This document shows, piece after piece, positions 47,308 to 58,284 of a DNA stretch of 64,000 bases. The stretch is taken from contig JAKOGI010001178.1 in the NCBI GenBank assembly GCA_029747015.1, forward strand, positions 1 to 64,000, given 5' to 3'. Under the pieces are notes generated by a model. That model saw nothing but the letters and a program-made list of their open reading frames with translations, was not told the DNA's origin and made no database searches. The translations under genes were made by a program, and so were the position numbers. This stretch comes from Carnegiea gigantea. Lineage: Eukaryota; Streptophyta; Magnoliopsida; Caryophyllales; Cactaceae. Each line of letters begins with the position of its first letter. Within the stretch, counting starts at the first letter, position 1.

Positions 47308-47996
47308 GATAGAGATTATTAGGTTTCAAATAAGTGATAGAATTAAATATAATTATTAATTTTATCAATTAAGTTAGTAAAGATGTATCTTGCTATGGAA
47401 CACGATTAATCAGAGATAGAATCAATACCTAGCTGGGATTCAGCCTTTTCGCCTGCGACCTCCTGTCTTGTGGCTACTTCCTTGGCTACACCAAAGGTAC
47501 TCCAGATTCCTTCTGAAACCAAATGATGTTGCAAACCAAGATGCACAAAAACTAATTTTATTGATAATATTAATAATTATACATTAATCTTTCTCACTTA
47601 CCCTACTCCCTAAGGGAGTAGTTACTCTCCTATCATATTTCTCTCTCTTGATTTTTTAATGGAGCTGCTTCTGTGATCGATGCCCCTTCTAAATGAAAAC
47701 GGCTTCCTTATATAGAGAAGCTCAACAGACAAACGTACAAATTACAAAAGTTATCGTACAAATAAAAATGAACGAATCTACTTTCACTGTAGCTAGTGGC
47801 TGCTTTTCGTACAGCATCATTGAAAACGCGTTTGAACGCTTTAGTGGGCATCTGCTTTTTAATAATGCGTCTGCCTTTAACAGCTGGCTTCCATTATCTG
47901 TCGGTAGGCAATAATTCACTTTGAGTGACATATGATGCTCCTTTAGCATCTTTGGTACAGCTGTGGGGGTCCAACACGCTTCCTTTCACATGATCC
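47308..47996 (-). promoter_or_regulatory. Intergenic promoter and terminal-redundancy region of the caulimovirid, copy 2
   Basis: TATA core at 47707-47715, hairpin at 47603-47621 and AATAAA at 47557-47562, all on the minus strand. Only a handful of bases differ from copy 1 over nearly 690 bp. Transcription from here would cross the primer site at 46856 and the whole inner unit before meeting the copy 1 poly(A) signal at 43643. Confidence 0.8.
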
Positions 47997-49088
47997 TTAA
48001 TGGACAAATACAACACCCTGTAGTCTTTTTTGGTGTAATAATCCACATAGCTGTGTACGCGTATGGTGGGTACCTGGTATTCTGCAGGTATTGATCAAAC
48101 TTATGCCAGAACTTATCTTATTGATGGCATCGTATCTGGGGGTACAATTTCCTTCAGCAAAGATAAAAATATTGCTGGGGGAGTTATACATAAAATCTTT
48201 ATTGGCTTCACGGAGGAACTGTAATTTTTTCAAAATTACTGTAAATCCCATAGCTCTTCGATGGCAAACCCATCCTTCGTGAATCTCTGGATTCTCGAGT
48301 GGTTTGTTCTTTTTGAACTTTAAATTAGCTCTGTTTGGTGTACAGAGTTGAACAATAAGCCATCCAGGAGTTGGAGTAGGTAATACTTCAGGGCTAGCTG
48401 ATAGTAGCTTTAGTACTACCATGTCAGACTTTGAACTCTTTCGAAACTTTTTTACTTCTTCGATTATGGACTTGTGCATTCCCAAAATTTCTCGATTACC
48501 TGGACTACAGGTAATACTGGCACAAAAGCCAAATATTACTGTCCTGGTAACTTCTTCAGTAATGCTACCTGCAAGGAAATGAGCTCTAGGATATATCCCA
48601 GATGTGTCGATAATCCGACTGTTAGTGCTTTGGGCCGAATATACCCAATTAGTATATGAAACGTATTGTTCCATTGTGATGGCCTGATTTAACGTTGGCT
48701 CTTTTGAAGGCTTTTTTGCCTTAGAAATGATGACGGTGAAGTCATCTTCCTCTGTTTCTGAGGAGGTAGAAGACATCTGAGCCTTTCCTTTCGTTTCGAG
48801 AGTAGGCTTAGAGGTTTTTGGTATGGACAAAAGTCCTTCTCCTTCTTGGAGAGTCTTGGCACGATGACACATTCCAAGAAATGCCTGATGTGTCTCATCA
48901 GATAATTCAATGGCTTGTAATGCCACAACTTCATCTAGGCTCGATAGAGCTTGAAGGATGCGAGGATTAATTTCCTCTGAAATCTCACGCTGAATCTGAG
49001 AGATTCTTTTATGAGCGATGCATAATTCATGAATAGCCATTTCCAATAAGGATTTGGCGTCTATTGAAGAGCTGTCTTCTTCAACCAT
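47997..49088 (-). CDS. P6/transactivator-position ORF of the caulimovirid, copy 2
   Basis: 363 codons from the ATG that overlaps the pol TGA (ATGGTTGA). It is the same length as copy 1, with about ten residue differences and no stop. Domain layout by eye: helical N-terminus, Ser/Glu-rich linker, globular C-terminus containing FGFCASITCSPGNREILG. It is assigned from genome position to the viroplasmin/transactivator slot. Both copies staying open suggests recent integration or recent duplication. Confidence 0.6.
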   Translation of the reverse strand: MVEEDSSSIDAKSLLEMAIHELCIAHKRISQIQREISEEINPRILQALSSLDEVVALQAIELSDETHQAFLGMCHRAKTLQEGEGLLSIPKTSKPTLETKGKAQMSSTSSETEEDDFTVIISKAKKPSKEPTLNQAITMEQYVSYTNWVYSAQSTNSRIIDTSGIYPRAHFLAGSITEEVTRTVIFGFCASITCSPGNREILGMHKSIIEEVKKFRKSSKSDMVVLKLLSASPEVLPTPTPGWLIVQLCTPNRANLKFKKNKPLENPEIHEGWVCHRRAMGFTVILKKLQFLREANKDFMYNSPSNIFIFAEGNCTPRYDAINKISSGISLINTCRIPGTHHTRTQLCGLLHQKRLQGVVFVH

Positions 49089-50872
49089 TAGCTTCCCTGC
49101 TAAGAAAATCAGCAAGATGGTTATTCTTACCTTTGATATGTTCAATATCAAATTGATATTCCTGAAAATACTGCTGCCATCTATGGCGCCTTTTGTACTT
49201 TGGGGTACAAGGGAGCTTATTAAAAATATAAGTTTTAGCGTTAGTATTATCAGTTCTTACTAAAAATCGAACTGGTAAAATAAAGAAGTGAAACTTGGCA
49301 AAGTTTCGTTTTAAGGCTAGTAATTCCTTTTCATTACTATGATAGTTTATCTCAGCTGGTTTAAAACAACCATTAGTATATTTACAGATATGTTCCTTAT
49401 TATCAGCTTTCTTAGCCTTAAGGACTCCTCCCCAATATAAATCTGAGGCATCTGTCTCAACTATTAATTGGTCTCCTGTTTCGGGTATGGCCAACTTAGG
49501 TAATTGAGTACATAATTTCTTAAGTTGTTGGACCAGATGGGTATGATAGTCTTGCCATAGCAAATTCAGTCTCTTTTTAAGGAGATCTTGAAGGGGACCT
49601 CTTAACCAAGCTAGGTTAGGTATGAAGTCACTGACGTAATTAATACATCCTAAAAAACGTTCAACCTGTTTTCGGTTACTAAGTTTGTCAGGAAAGTTAG
49701 CAACTTTCTCACAGACATGAGGGTGCATCTCAATGCCCTGGTGGTCAATCTTAAGACCTAAGAACTCAATTTGTTCTTTAGCTATTTCAGCCTTTTTTGC
49801 TGATAATATTAAACCATGGCTATGGCTTTTTTCTATAAATTTCATCAGATGAGTTGCGTGATCTGCAATATTAGATGAAAAGATTAGGATATCATCAACA
49901 TAAACTAGACAGAAGTCTGAATATTCATTGAAGATGTTATCCATTCTCCTTTGGAAGATTTGTGGGGCATTTTTAAGTCCCATTGGCATTACATTCCAGA
50001 TGTACTGCCCTTGAGGTGTACTGAATGCAGTTAAGGGTTTGGCAGATTCTTTTAATTTAATCTGGTAAAATTCTGACTTGCAATCAAATTTAGAAAACCA
50101 CTTCTTATTGAGGGTTTTATTAATAAGTAATTCCTTATGAGGAAGGAAATATCCATCAAAGACTGTTAATTCATTTAACCTTTTATAATTAATGACCATT
50201 CTGGGCTTACCTCTCTTTTGCTCAGAGTGGTTATTGACCATGAATGCTGGGCTGCTATGAGGACTTTTGTTTTCCTCTGTGCTTTTGAAAGCTAGTTGCT
50301 TTTCTTCAAGCTCTCGAAGTTGGATTTTAAATTCGAGTTCGTCTGCTTGATTGTAACGCATGGGCTTAACTCTTACTATTGAGTTAGCTTCTTTTAATTG
50401 TATGTTTGCATAAGACTTATCTTTATCCCAATACTTTAATGGGTTATCATCAAAATGGGCTTGCAGAAATATTTTTACTTCATTTTCAAGTCGGAATTCT
50501 AATGCTCGTTGGGTGTTAGACAGAGCATTTAACAATTGGGTTCTGACCTTGAAATGGTCTTTGGGCCTTTTTATAGGTTTTTTGGGCCGATTTATATTTT
50601 TGGGCTGGGTATCTCCACAATGCTGGCTGCGTGGGTGAAATGAGATAGATCCTCTGTATTGAGGTTGGGCTATGAGTTTGGATTTGATCCAATGTCCACA
50701 AGGGGTAAGGAATCGTATTTGTGAATGATCACAACTGTATTCCTTGAATCTGTTAAGGAAATCTACTCCTAGAAGTAGGTTATAGGTAGCATCTTTAGGT
50801 GCTTGAATGACTACAGTGGGTAGTGGTAGAACTTTGTATTGTTCATTCGTGCTATCATAAAGAGCAATAAAT

Positions 50873-50874
<2 letters not shown>
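49081..50874 (-). CDS. Caulimovirid pol, copy 2: protease C-terminus, RT and RNase H, 5'-truncated
   Basis: About 597 open codons of viral sequence. Near the start is the C-terminal half of an aspartic protease ([12 protein letters not shown]). The catalytic D[ST]G half is missing because viral sequence stops at the (TA)n tract. A Lys-rich linker follows, then RT with [32 protein letters not shown] and the catalytic YVDD at 49891-49902. RNase H follows with [21 protein letters not shown] and HLADFLSR. No frameshift or stop is present. Some thumb and finger residues look slightly drifted. The upstream reading frame running into the repeat as Ile/Tyr codons is not viral. Confidence 0.88.
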
Positions 50875-50921
<47 letters not shown>

Positions 50922-50922
50922 T

Positions 50923-50957
<35 letters not shown>

Positions 50958-50962
50958 CATGT

Positions 50963-51009
<47 letters not shown>

Positions 51010-51020
51010 TATATGTATAT

Positions 51021-51112
<92 letters not shown>

Positions 51113-51117
51113 TATAT
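50875..51117. repeat. (TA)n microsatellite at the viral junction
   Basis: About 240 bp of nearly pure TA, with a few TATG/CATA interruptions. It directly abuts truncated viral pol on its left side. It produces spurious Ile-Tyr frames on both strands. Confidence 0.97.
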
Positions 51118-51614
51118 TTTCAGTTCATTTTTGGTGACGATTAATTTGATCACTTGAACTATTAGCCTTTATAATCAAATATATATTTTTCTCTCTCTAT
51201 ATCTCATTTTTTTATTAGAAAGTTCAACACTAAACATCGTACTAAACAATAGTCCAAGCGATAATATGGTGTTCGCATAATGTGTATCGTAATTACAAAC
51301 ATTCTAATGTGCAATTTAGTGATAAAAAAAATTAGTCAACTAAAACGACAGCTCCAGAGATCAGAGAAGAAGCATTAGAAGGTTAGGAGTTAGTAAGATT
51401 TTGAGGGGTGAATTGGAGGGGGGAGGCCAAGAGGAGGCAAGAAAGTAGAAAGTGAATATATGTTGAACAAATGAAACGCAAAGTATTTTGTTTTGATTTT
51501 AAATTTTCATTTTTTGAAAAAACGAGTGGGGGTCAGCGAGTCAAGTACCTTTAATTTGAGAATAGTTTCGGGTCAAACACAAAAAAGCCAATGCTGACCT
51601 TCATTTTTTAGGGT
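51118..51614. other. Flanking AT-rich sequence, nothing recognised
   Basis: No coding pattern, no repeat shared with other parts of the window that I can see. Confidence 0.5.
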
Positions 51615-52965
51615 CGGGGCGAGTGGATGAGCGGAGCCCTGACTTGTTGATTAGGTCTTGTTATATTGTATTGCCTAGGTTTGAGTCATTCAAAGTCCTC
51701 ACCCCCATGAGACCAAATTTAAGCCTTCTACAAGTAAGTGATTTAATTGACTATATGAGGGGTGCATGGAACTTAACCCTTGTTAAATGCCTTTTTCCTA
51801 CCTGTTGATCCTAATCTCATTCTAATATCCCTTCCAGCACTAATTGGCCTAAAGACAAATTCGATTTGTGCTATTCTTCCTTAGGTGAGTTGAGGGTCAC
51901 GTCAGCTTATCACTTTGTTATTCAGCCTTGTGATCATGCTATACCCAGTTGCAACATTAATCTCATGCACACTTTTTGTGCTCAACTTAAGAGCCTGGAC
52001 ATTCCCCCTAACGATGCTCATGTTTGGTTGTTGGGCTATTTTTGAAGTGCTGCCCTCTAAAGCTGCTCTAGCCAAAAGAATTAAGCCAAGATACAAGATA
52101 TGAGTTTTGTGGTGAACTGCAAAAGTCCAATACTCATGCTATTGTCAAGCACCCTTATGCTGCTAGAGTTTGGGATGTCTCACCTGTTGTCGACCTCATA
52201 GGTTCTCACAAATTCCATTGTATTGTAGATGCCATTGTTCATTTTTAAGCGCATGAGTCTTTGTGAGTTTTGTGATGTTGATATGTGCGAGCAACTTGGA
52301 ATTTTCGTAATGATGATTTGTTTCAAAATGGTAGCAGCCGTCCCCCTTCAAAGGCAATTTCAAGGTGACCAAGTTTGTTAAGAAATATAGGAAAGCCACT
52401 TTGCATTTAAAATTCCTGGTTATCCTGAAAACTTATCCTGGAAGGCCCCACCGTGAAGTTGTGAAATTCAATTTTGATGGCAAGGAGTTGGGACCTTGCA
52501 GTAAAGGATCGTGTGATATTGGAAGGAATTTTAACGGTGCTATTCTTTTCATGGCTGCTAAGCAAAGCATAGGTTTTTTGGATTCGAAACGAAAGAGGGA
52601 ACCGCTTGTTTGTTTATTATTTAAAGAGCTTGGGAGCTTGTGTTTAGGAAGATTGGAGTGGAAGATGTCGACTCCTTAAGTATCATCTCAAACCTTAGAT
52701 CAAAGACTAGCCCTAATGCCTCTCTTGTGTTTGTACTAGATGTTGTTTTAAAGTTTTCCTCTCACTTTGGTTTGTTCATTTTTTCAAACGCAGGAAGATT
52801 AGGGAACAGGGTGGCTTGCACCCTTGCCCATCTCCAACCATTTTTTTCTTATTGGAAATGATTGGGAAATGACTTAGATCACGTTATGGATCTCACTTTT
52901 AAAGATCTTCATATTGCTTCTGTTACTCAGTAACGAAATCCCCCCTGTTCTATCCAAAAAAAAAA
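51615..52965 (+). mobile_element. 5'-truncated L1-type plant LINE: RT end, zf-RVT and RNase H
   Basis: Broken frames on the plus strand follow the usual C-terminal order of plant LINE ORF2. First is a segment SFKVLTPMRPNLSLLQVSDLI with GAWNLTLVK. Next is a zf-RVT-type region (PKDKFDLCYSSLGELRVTSAYHF, then a CGEL...HAIVKHPYAARVWDV-like segment in shifting frames). Last is an RNase H-type region beginning VKFNFDG, continuing with DVDSLSIISNLRSKTSPN in another frame and ending GNRVACTLAHL. Several stops and frameshifts are present. It ends at an A-rich tract (52957-52966). The upstream RT palm and endonuclease are absent, as in typical 5'-truncated insertions. No target duplication was identified. 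Confidence 0.75.
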
Positions 52966-54398
52966 CACGTACCACCTTCCCCCCAAAAAGGAAAAAAAAA
53001 AATTGGCCATCTTTGAATCTCAATCTCACTACACTACACTACAAATTATTGTATACACTTGGGAGCTTGTGCCCCCCAGTGATGTCAGTGCCATGTCATG
53101 AATCATGTCTAAAAAAAAAATTATTTGCGGTCCAGAGAAGTGGTTTCACATTAATCCATGCTCTCTCTCTCTCTCTCTCACACACACACATCAAAATTGA
53201 TTATTTGCCTCTATTTGTTTTGAACAATTTGTCTCTCTCCCCACTATTTGTTTTCCTATAGTGGTTTTATGAATAAGCATTCGTACTTGGCAAAATCAAA
53301 GTAGAAGACTCAACAAATATAAATTCTAGAGTAAACAACCATTGTTAATTCAATGAATTAAGCATGATTTGTTAACTATATAAATGCCGAGCTTATGATG
53401 AATAATAATGGGTTGGATGATGAAGAAAGTGATTCTAGGAACGGGGTTGAAATACACGAGGAAAGGTTATAAAACTTCAACCTATTCATCATTTCCCTCA
53501 ACATCATTCTCTTTATGACGCCAATTTGTTCCCAAACTGAATGGACATGGAAATGAAGGTTGGTAATAAGTTGAGATCATTGAAAAAGTACAATTGGTTC
53601 ACTAGAACATTAAAAAATGTTCACTATGAGAATTTAGTTGGTTCATTAAGCAGTTGATGGTGGTTAACTATTGGATCAAAAGACGTTTACTATGAAAATT
53701 AAGTTGGTTCATTAGGGAATTGATGATTGTTCACTATTAGACTTTAGTTTTGTCCATTGTTGACTTTGGGTGAGTTCATCGAGTCACTGATTATTGTTCA
53801 CTACAAGTTTCAATAAGAAAGGTGGGAGGTGGCGAGAAGAAGAAGAAGAAAAAGCAAGACAGTCAATTAACTAGCAAGTGAAGTTCTGGGGCCCTTTTTG
53901 TTCACTATATAGGCGGTGAACTATGAATGAAGAAGCAAAACAACCTATTCGTGCATGGCTGCTTGAGATATGAAGATTCTATTCGAAATTATGAATGAGA
54001 TATTGAGATTATTGTGGTTTTCCAATATGATTTTGGTAAATTTTAAGGCTTCTCTTCAATGTTTGGGGTAAAGAAGTACAAAGAAAAAAGCCACTGAGCT
54101 AAGCAGAGCAGAGAGAGAGAGACAGGGAGAGAGGGAGAGAGAAAGAGATCGGGGGAGAGGGAGGAAGACAAAGTAAAAGAAGGAACTGCACTGCGTGGTA
54201 GATTAGGGATCGGGCCTAGGGGTTTTTTGTTCATAATTTTTTTTTCATAAAGAACTGGATTCACTAAATTGCCTAATTTTAAGCTTTCCAATGTAGTTAA
54301 TTAGATAAGAATTTAGATAAGAGTGTTATAGTTGGTTTGCACATGTTGATGAACATTTGTTTAGTGTGTATATCAACATTTTAATTATTTGCGAATAA
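52966..54398. other. Intergenic sequence with microsatellites, no gene recognised
   Basis: (CT)n/(CA)n at 53161-53190. Loosely repeated GTTCACTAT and GTTCATTA phrases occur at 53590-53800, and a GA-rich tract at 54104-54180. Nothing coding. Confidence 0.55.
53161..53190. repeat. (CT)n(CA)n microsatellite
   Basis: About nine CT units followed by six CA units. Confidence 0.93.
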
Positions 54399-56678
54399 GC
54401 AATTTTTTTTGGTTATTATATAGCTAGTTTGTAGATTACGACAAAAAATTAGTAGATGTGTAATAAGCATTCTATTAATTTGTAGACAAGCATTTTTTTT
54501 TGTGTGCAAATAACCATTGAGCTGGTGTTTGGGATCATACAAGTAATAAGAAAAATTAAGTCTACTTGTTATCAATTAAATTTTCTCAATAATAGAAGAT
54601 AAAGTAAATACGCATTTTTTTTTCGTTATTATATAGGTAGTTTTTCGATTGAGGAGAAATAATTATTAGATGTATAATAAGCATTGTGTTGTTTATTTTT
54701 AATCCCACTGGTTAAGGTATGTCAGCCTAGAAGGAGGTGAATAAGATGACTATCAAACATTCAGTATTTTAAAAACTTCTAGAACAATTGAATTGAAATG
54801 CTATATGGGATGGAAATGCTTTGTGGGAATAATACAAAGACTTTGACCCGAAAATGTAATGCAATGCACAAAGCGAGTTAAATAATAAAGAGAGCAAAGA
54901 GATTAAAGATGGGAGATTTTCTAATGAGACTCCCCCAACTTAACATTGGGATATGACCCCACCTAAGGCCCTTTCTTTGACATTAGGATTCAATCAATTC
55001 AGTGTATTCTCAAGATAGACTTTACAAGAATCTCTTGACTTCTCACTTGTAATCAGAGTTCACAATGAGCATTGTGACTAGCTTATACCTTTTGGAGTCT
55101 CCCTACTCTTAGAAGGACACCAACCAAGCAGGACCTCATTAATCCTTGTTGTTTACAGAATTAAAATAGAGTGCTTTGCAATCGCTCTCCACACACTTAG
55201 CAAGAGTACCCTAGATATAGTTTTCTTAGAGTACATTGGCTAGCTTAATTTGTAAAATCAACAACTCTTAGGAGGACGACACTTTTGGGACAAAAGTAGT
55301 AACACCTACTCACTTCCTTCACCCACAACATAGGAATATCAATGCATGAATAGTCTTATTTTGTTCAAGTGTTGCAACCTTTAATATTCACTTGGTTCTT
55401 CTATTTATAGATCTTCCTTAATGCTTCAGAACCATAGGATGTGTATGATGTAGCCCTATGATGTTTCTCTTAGTTTCAGCCCATGATCTTGGAATTTAGA
55501 AATATCTGTGTAGGGACTTTGATAGCTGCTTCAAGGAGTATAATTGTTCCCCTCTTGGGTAAATCGCTTGATCATATACTTAATCCTTTTTTCCATAAAG
55601 GGAATAATCATCTAGACTTCTCTCTTGAACATGACCATTGACAAAGTTGTTACATGCAAATCATTTTGCCAATTGCACTGTTAGCAGCTAATTAAGGACC
55701 AACTAAAAAGCATCCTAACAGCATTTAATAGTTGATGGTGACAACTTGCTGTCTCTTTATACAATTTGAAATTTAACTTGTCTGGCTGCTTTTAACTAAT
55801 TTCCCTCCTTGTCTTAATGCATTATCATTCATAAACATAATCAAGGGCAAACATATGAGTAATCATGATGATTATGATAAGAAAATCTTCAAATAAAATT
55901 AATCTTTTTCTTGATAAATAACGTCTGGAAAATGATAATGTTGCTAATAAATGCCAAAGAATGTTTTTGTCCAAGCTGACGGTGCATGATATGATATTTC
56001 AATAAAGACTCAAGTGTGTCACAAATTCTATGTGGAAGACATGGCCCTAATCAATAAATTATCCAAAATTCCAAACACTGTTCACAGCTGTCGAATGTTT
56101 TTACCATATTGATGCAAGTAAGAATTAATAATGGCACAGACTTGAGTCCACCAGTAAACAAATCGGACAAAGATATGACTATAACTGTTTGGTCATACTA
56201 TCTGATGTTGTACTTATGTAGGAGACTTTGATTGAGCTCTGCCTGTTCTCTGACCTGTACCTTTTGTCTCTTATGAAAATACTTGTTTAAGCCTATTTAT
56301 TGATCTTAATGAGTGAAGTTGACTAAGGTTTCCAGGGCTTTGACTTTGAATATGGCTCTAAGGGTTCTTAACAACTTATAAATAAGCATTTGGCAGTCTG
56401 TAGAGATGAATTGAGTTTTTGTCTTATTTTACGAATGGGATTTTCCAAAACATGATGTTTTATATCATTATAAGTAACAAGACAAAGTTAAATCTAAATG
56501 CTAATCAATTACAATTGTGTCTTATTAATAGAAAAGAAAACAACCAAACATTTTTTGTTATTATACAACTAATTTTTAGTTATTGATAAACATTTATTAA
56601 ATGTCTAATAAGCACTCTAGTTATTTGTAGATAAGCATTTCAATTGTTTATGGATAAGTGTTGAGTTGGTAACTGGAC
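54399..56678. repeat. AT-rich repeat of about 213 bp, interrupted
   Basis: Units begin with a GCA(T)n GTTATTATA phrase, at 54399, 54612 and about 56546. Each contains an AATAAGCA(T/C)T phrase and, in its second half, a phrase like ATCATTATAAGTAACAAG. Unit 2 is split by the insertion at 54686-56380, and unit 3 by LARD2, with the expected continuation at 63701-63770. Units have diverged noticeably, so the array is old. Confidence 0.6.
54686..56380. mobile_element. Unclassified 1.7-kb insertion in the 213-bp repeat
   Basis: Sequence between 54686 and 56380 has no counterpart in the repeat units and is flanked by AATAAGCATT on both sides (54676-54685 and 56381-56390). The ends are weakly complementary (GTTGTTTA against TAACAAC). 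No coding pattern is seen. It contains a CCTAGAAGGAGGTGAATAAG phrase. The flanking 10-mer also occurs naturally in the repeat units, so it is weak proof of a target duplication. Confidence 0.3.
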
Positions 56679-56680
56679 TA

Positions 56681-58284
56681 TACAACAATTTTGAATGTAA
56701 ATTTAAAGCCAAAAGTGTACAACTTTTGCCGTAGTACTTGACGGTCGTGTCCTCAGGGACGAGCATGAGATTTAGGTCAAAAAATAATCTATACTATCAT
56801 ATAACTAAATCAATGAAACTAAAACAAGTAACAAATGAAACTTGCTAAGTAAACTATGGCTAGGCAACTACAATTCATGACATTGAAATAAAGCATGGTA
56901 AACAATTAAGTTGAACATAAGTGGAAAGGAATCATTTCTAGTCTTAATACCAATCATCTACTTACCTACCAAAACTAATCAATCACATGGAACATTATAT
57001 AATCTAATTAAATCATCAAATTAAGGCTTTATGATCTATGCACACCTCTAACTCAAGGTCACGAATCTAAGTTAGAACATAATCAATGGAATCACCTCAA
57101 ACTCCAGCAGAATCGAATCAACTTGCAAGTATCCAAATCAAAAATATCTAATTCTAATCAACTCAACCAAAAAGAGAACATAATCGAATCAACCAAACTA
57201 ATCAAAAAAAAAAAAAAACCAAAAACAGAGTAGTAGGGGAGGGGGAATTTCGGATGTTGTTTCAGCAGCATTCAAACACCAACAGAGCTCATAAAAACTA
57301 AATCGAGAATTGCTCAAACATGGCAGAATCGCCATTAACCTAATTTTGAGTAGAATAAAAATAGGGCAATGAGAGATTGCTAGCAAAATCTGATTATTAG
57401 CCTAGCAAACTTAAACCATAAATCACAACTTTGATCAAAACTAATGAATTACAACCCAAATATTTAAGGAGTTGGTGACCAAACCACGAGAAATCCAAGA
57501 TTCAAAATTGGATCTGGAAATGGAGAACTGACATTGAAGATGAAATCACCAAAAAAAAAAAAAAAGACCTCCAATTTGAACCCTCGAACAATCTGGAACT
57601 TCGAAATTCAATTCTGAAAATGAAAACTAAACCCTAAAATCTATAAAACAAAATTGTAGATTCAACAACAAAACTCTATAAACTGAAATGAAACTAACAA
57701 GAAACCCTAAATTTAGCCTGAAAAATTTTAAACTAAAACCTACATTACCTCCTGATTGCCACTACCTCTTCAATTTATACTCATGCAAGCTTCAATCTCG
57801 GCCCTTGACTGCATGGTATCGTGGATGGTGGATTCGTTGCTGTGTTGGCATGAAGGAGGTAGGATTCACTAGGTCCTGGTATACGGTGAAGAAGGTTAAA
57901 GATGACTACTGATGGCGGAGAAGATGGTGGATGATGGTGGCGAGTTGGCTAATGCTGCATGATGTTCTAGTTCCACAAAGAGAGAGATGAGAAGATAGAG
58001 AGAGGGGTGGTTCTATTGGGCTGTCTAGGTCGAGGGGGAGAGAGAGAGAAAATGAGGATGAAAGGGGAGGGGGTAGTTGATCACATGAGGGGTGGTTGGG
58101 TAGGAATTAGGATTTTTATTTTGTTTTATTTTTCCTTGCTCTCTTTTCATCATTTCTTTCACAATTTTTCTTGACTTTAAACACATAGAAAAAATAAAAT
58201 GAAAACAAATAAAAATCTGAATATAATAATTATTTTGAGCATTAATTAAGTATAAAGATATTATAAAATATCGTATTTTGGGCA
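56681..58284 (-). repeat. 3' LTR of LARD2
   Basis: Colinear with 62100-63697 through almost its whole length, with moderate divergence and small indels. The minus-strand start reads TGCCCAAAATACGAT. The outer end has drifted (TATACAAC against TGTGCAAT in the other copy), so the exact edge is uncertain by 2 bp. Confidence 0.83.

Larger units (their letters stand above)
42956..50874 (-). mobile_element. Endogenous caulimovirid (pararetrovirus), two head-to-tail partial genomes
   Basis: Read on the minus strand: truncated protease-RT-RNase H (50874-49081), P6/TAV-position ORF, promoter region, 141-codon ORF, tRNA-Met primer site, a second RT-RNase H with a different 5' part, a second P6/TAV-position ORF, a second promoter region and a second 141-codon ORF. 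Corresponding positions in the copies are 3914 bp apart and differ at only a few sites per kilobase. The absence of integrase, the circularly permuted order, the single RNase H after RT and the 35S-like promoter identify Caulimoviridae. A separate ORF after pol fits Caulimovirus-, Cavemovirus- or Solendovirus-type layouts better than badnavirus-type ones. I do not assign a genus. Movement and coat protein regions are absent from both copies. Confidence 0.9.

Noticed and set aside
50811..51144. Ile-Tyr-rich frames on both strands across the TA tract
   Set aside because: They are direct translations of (TA)n and have no protein features.
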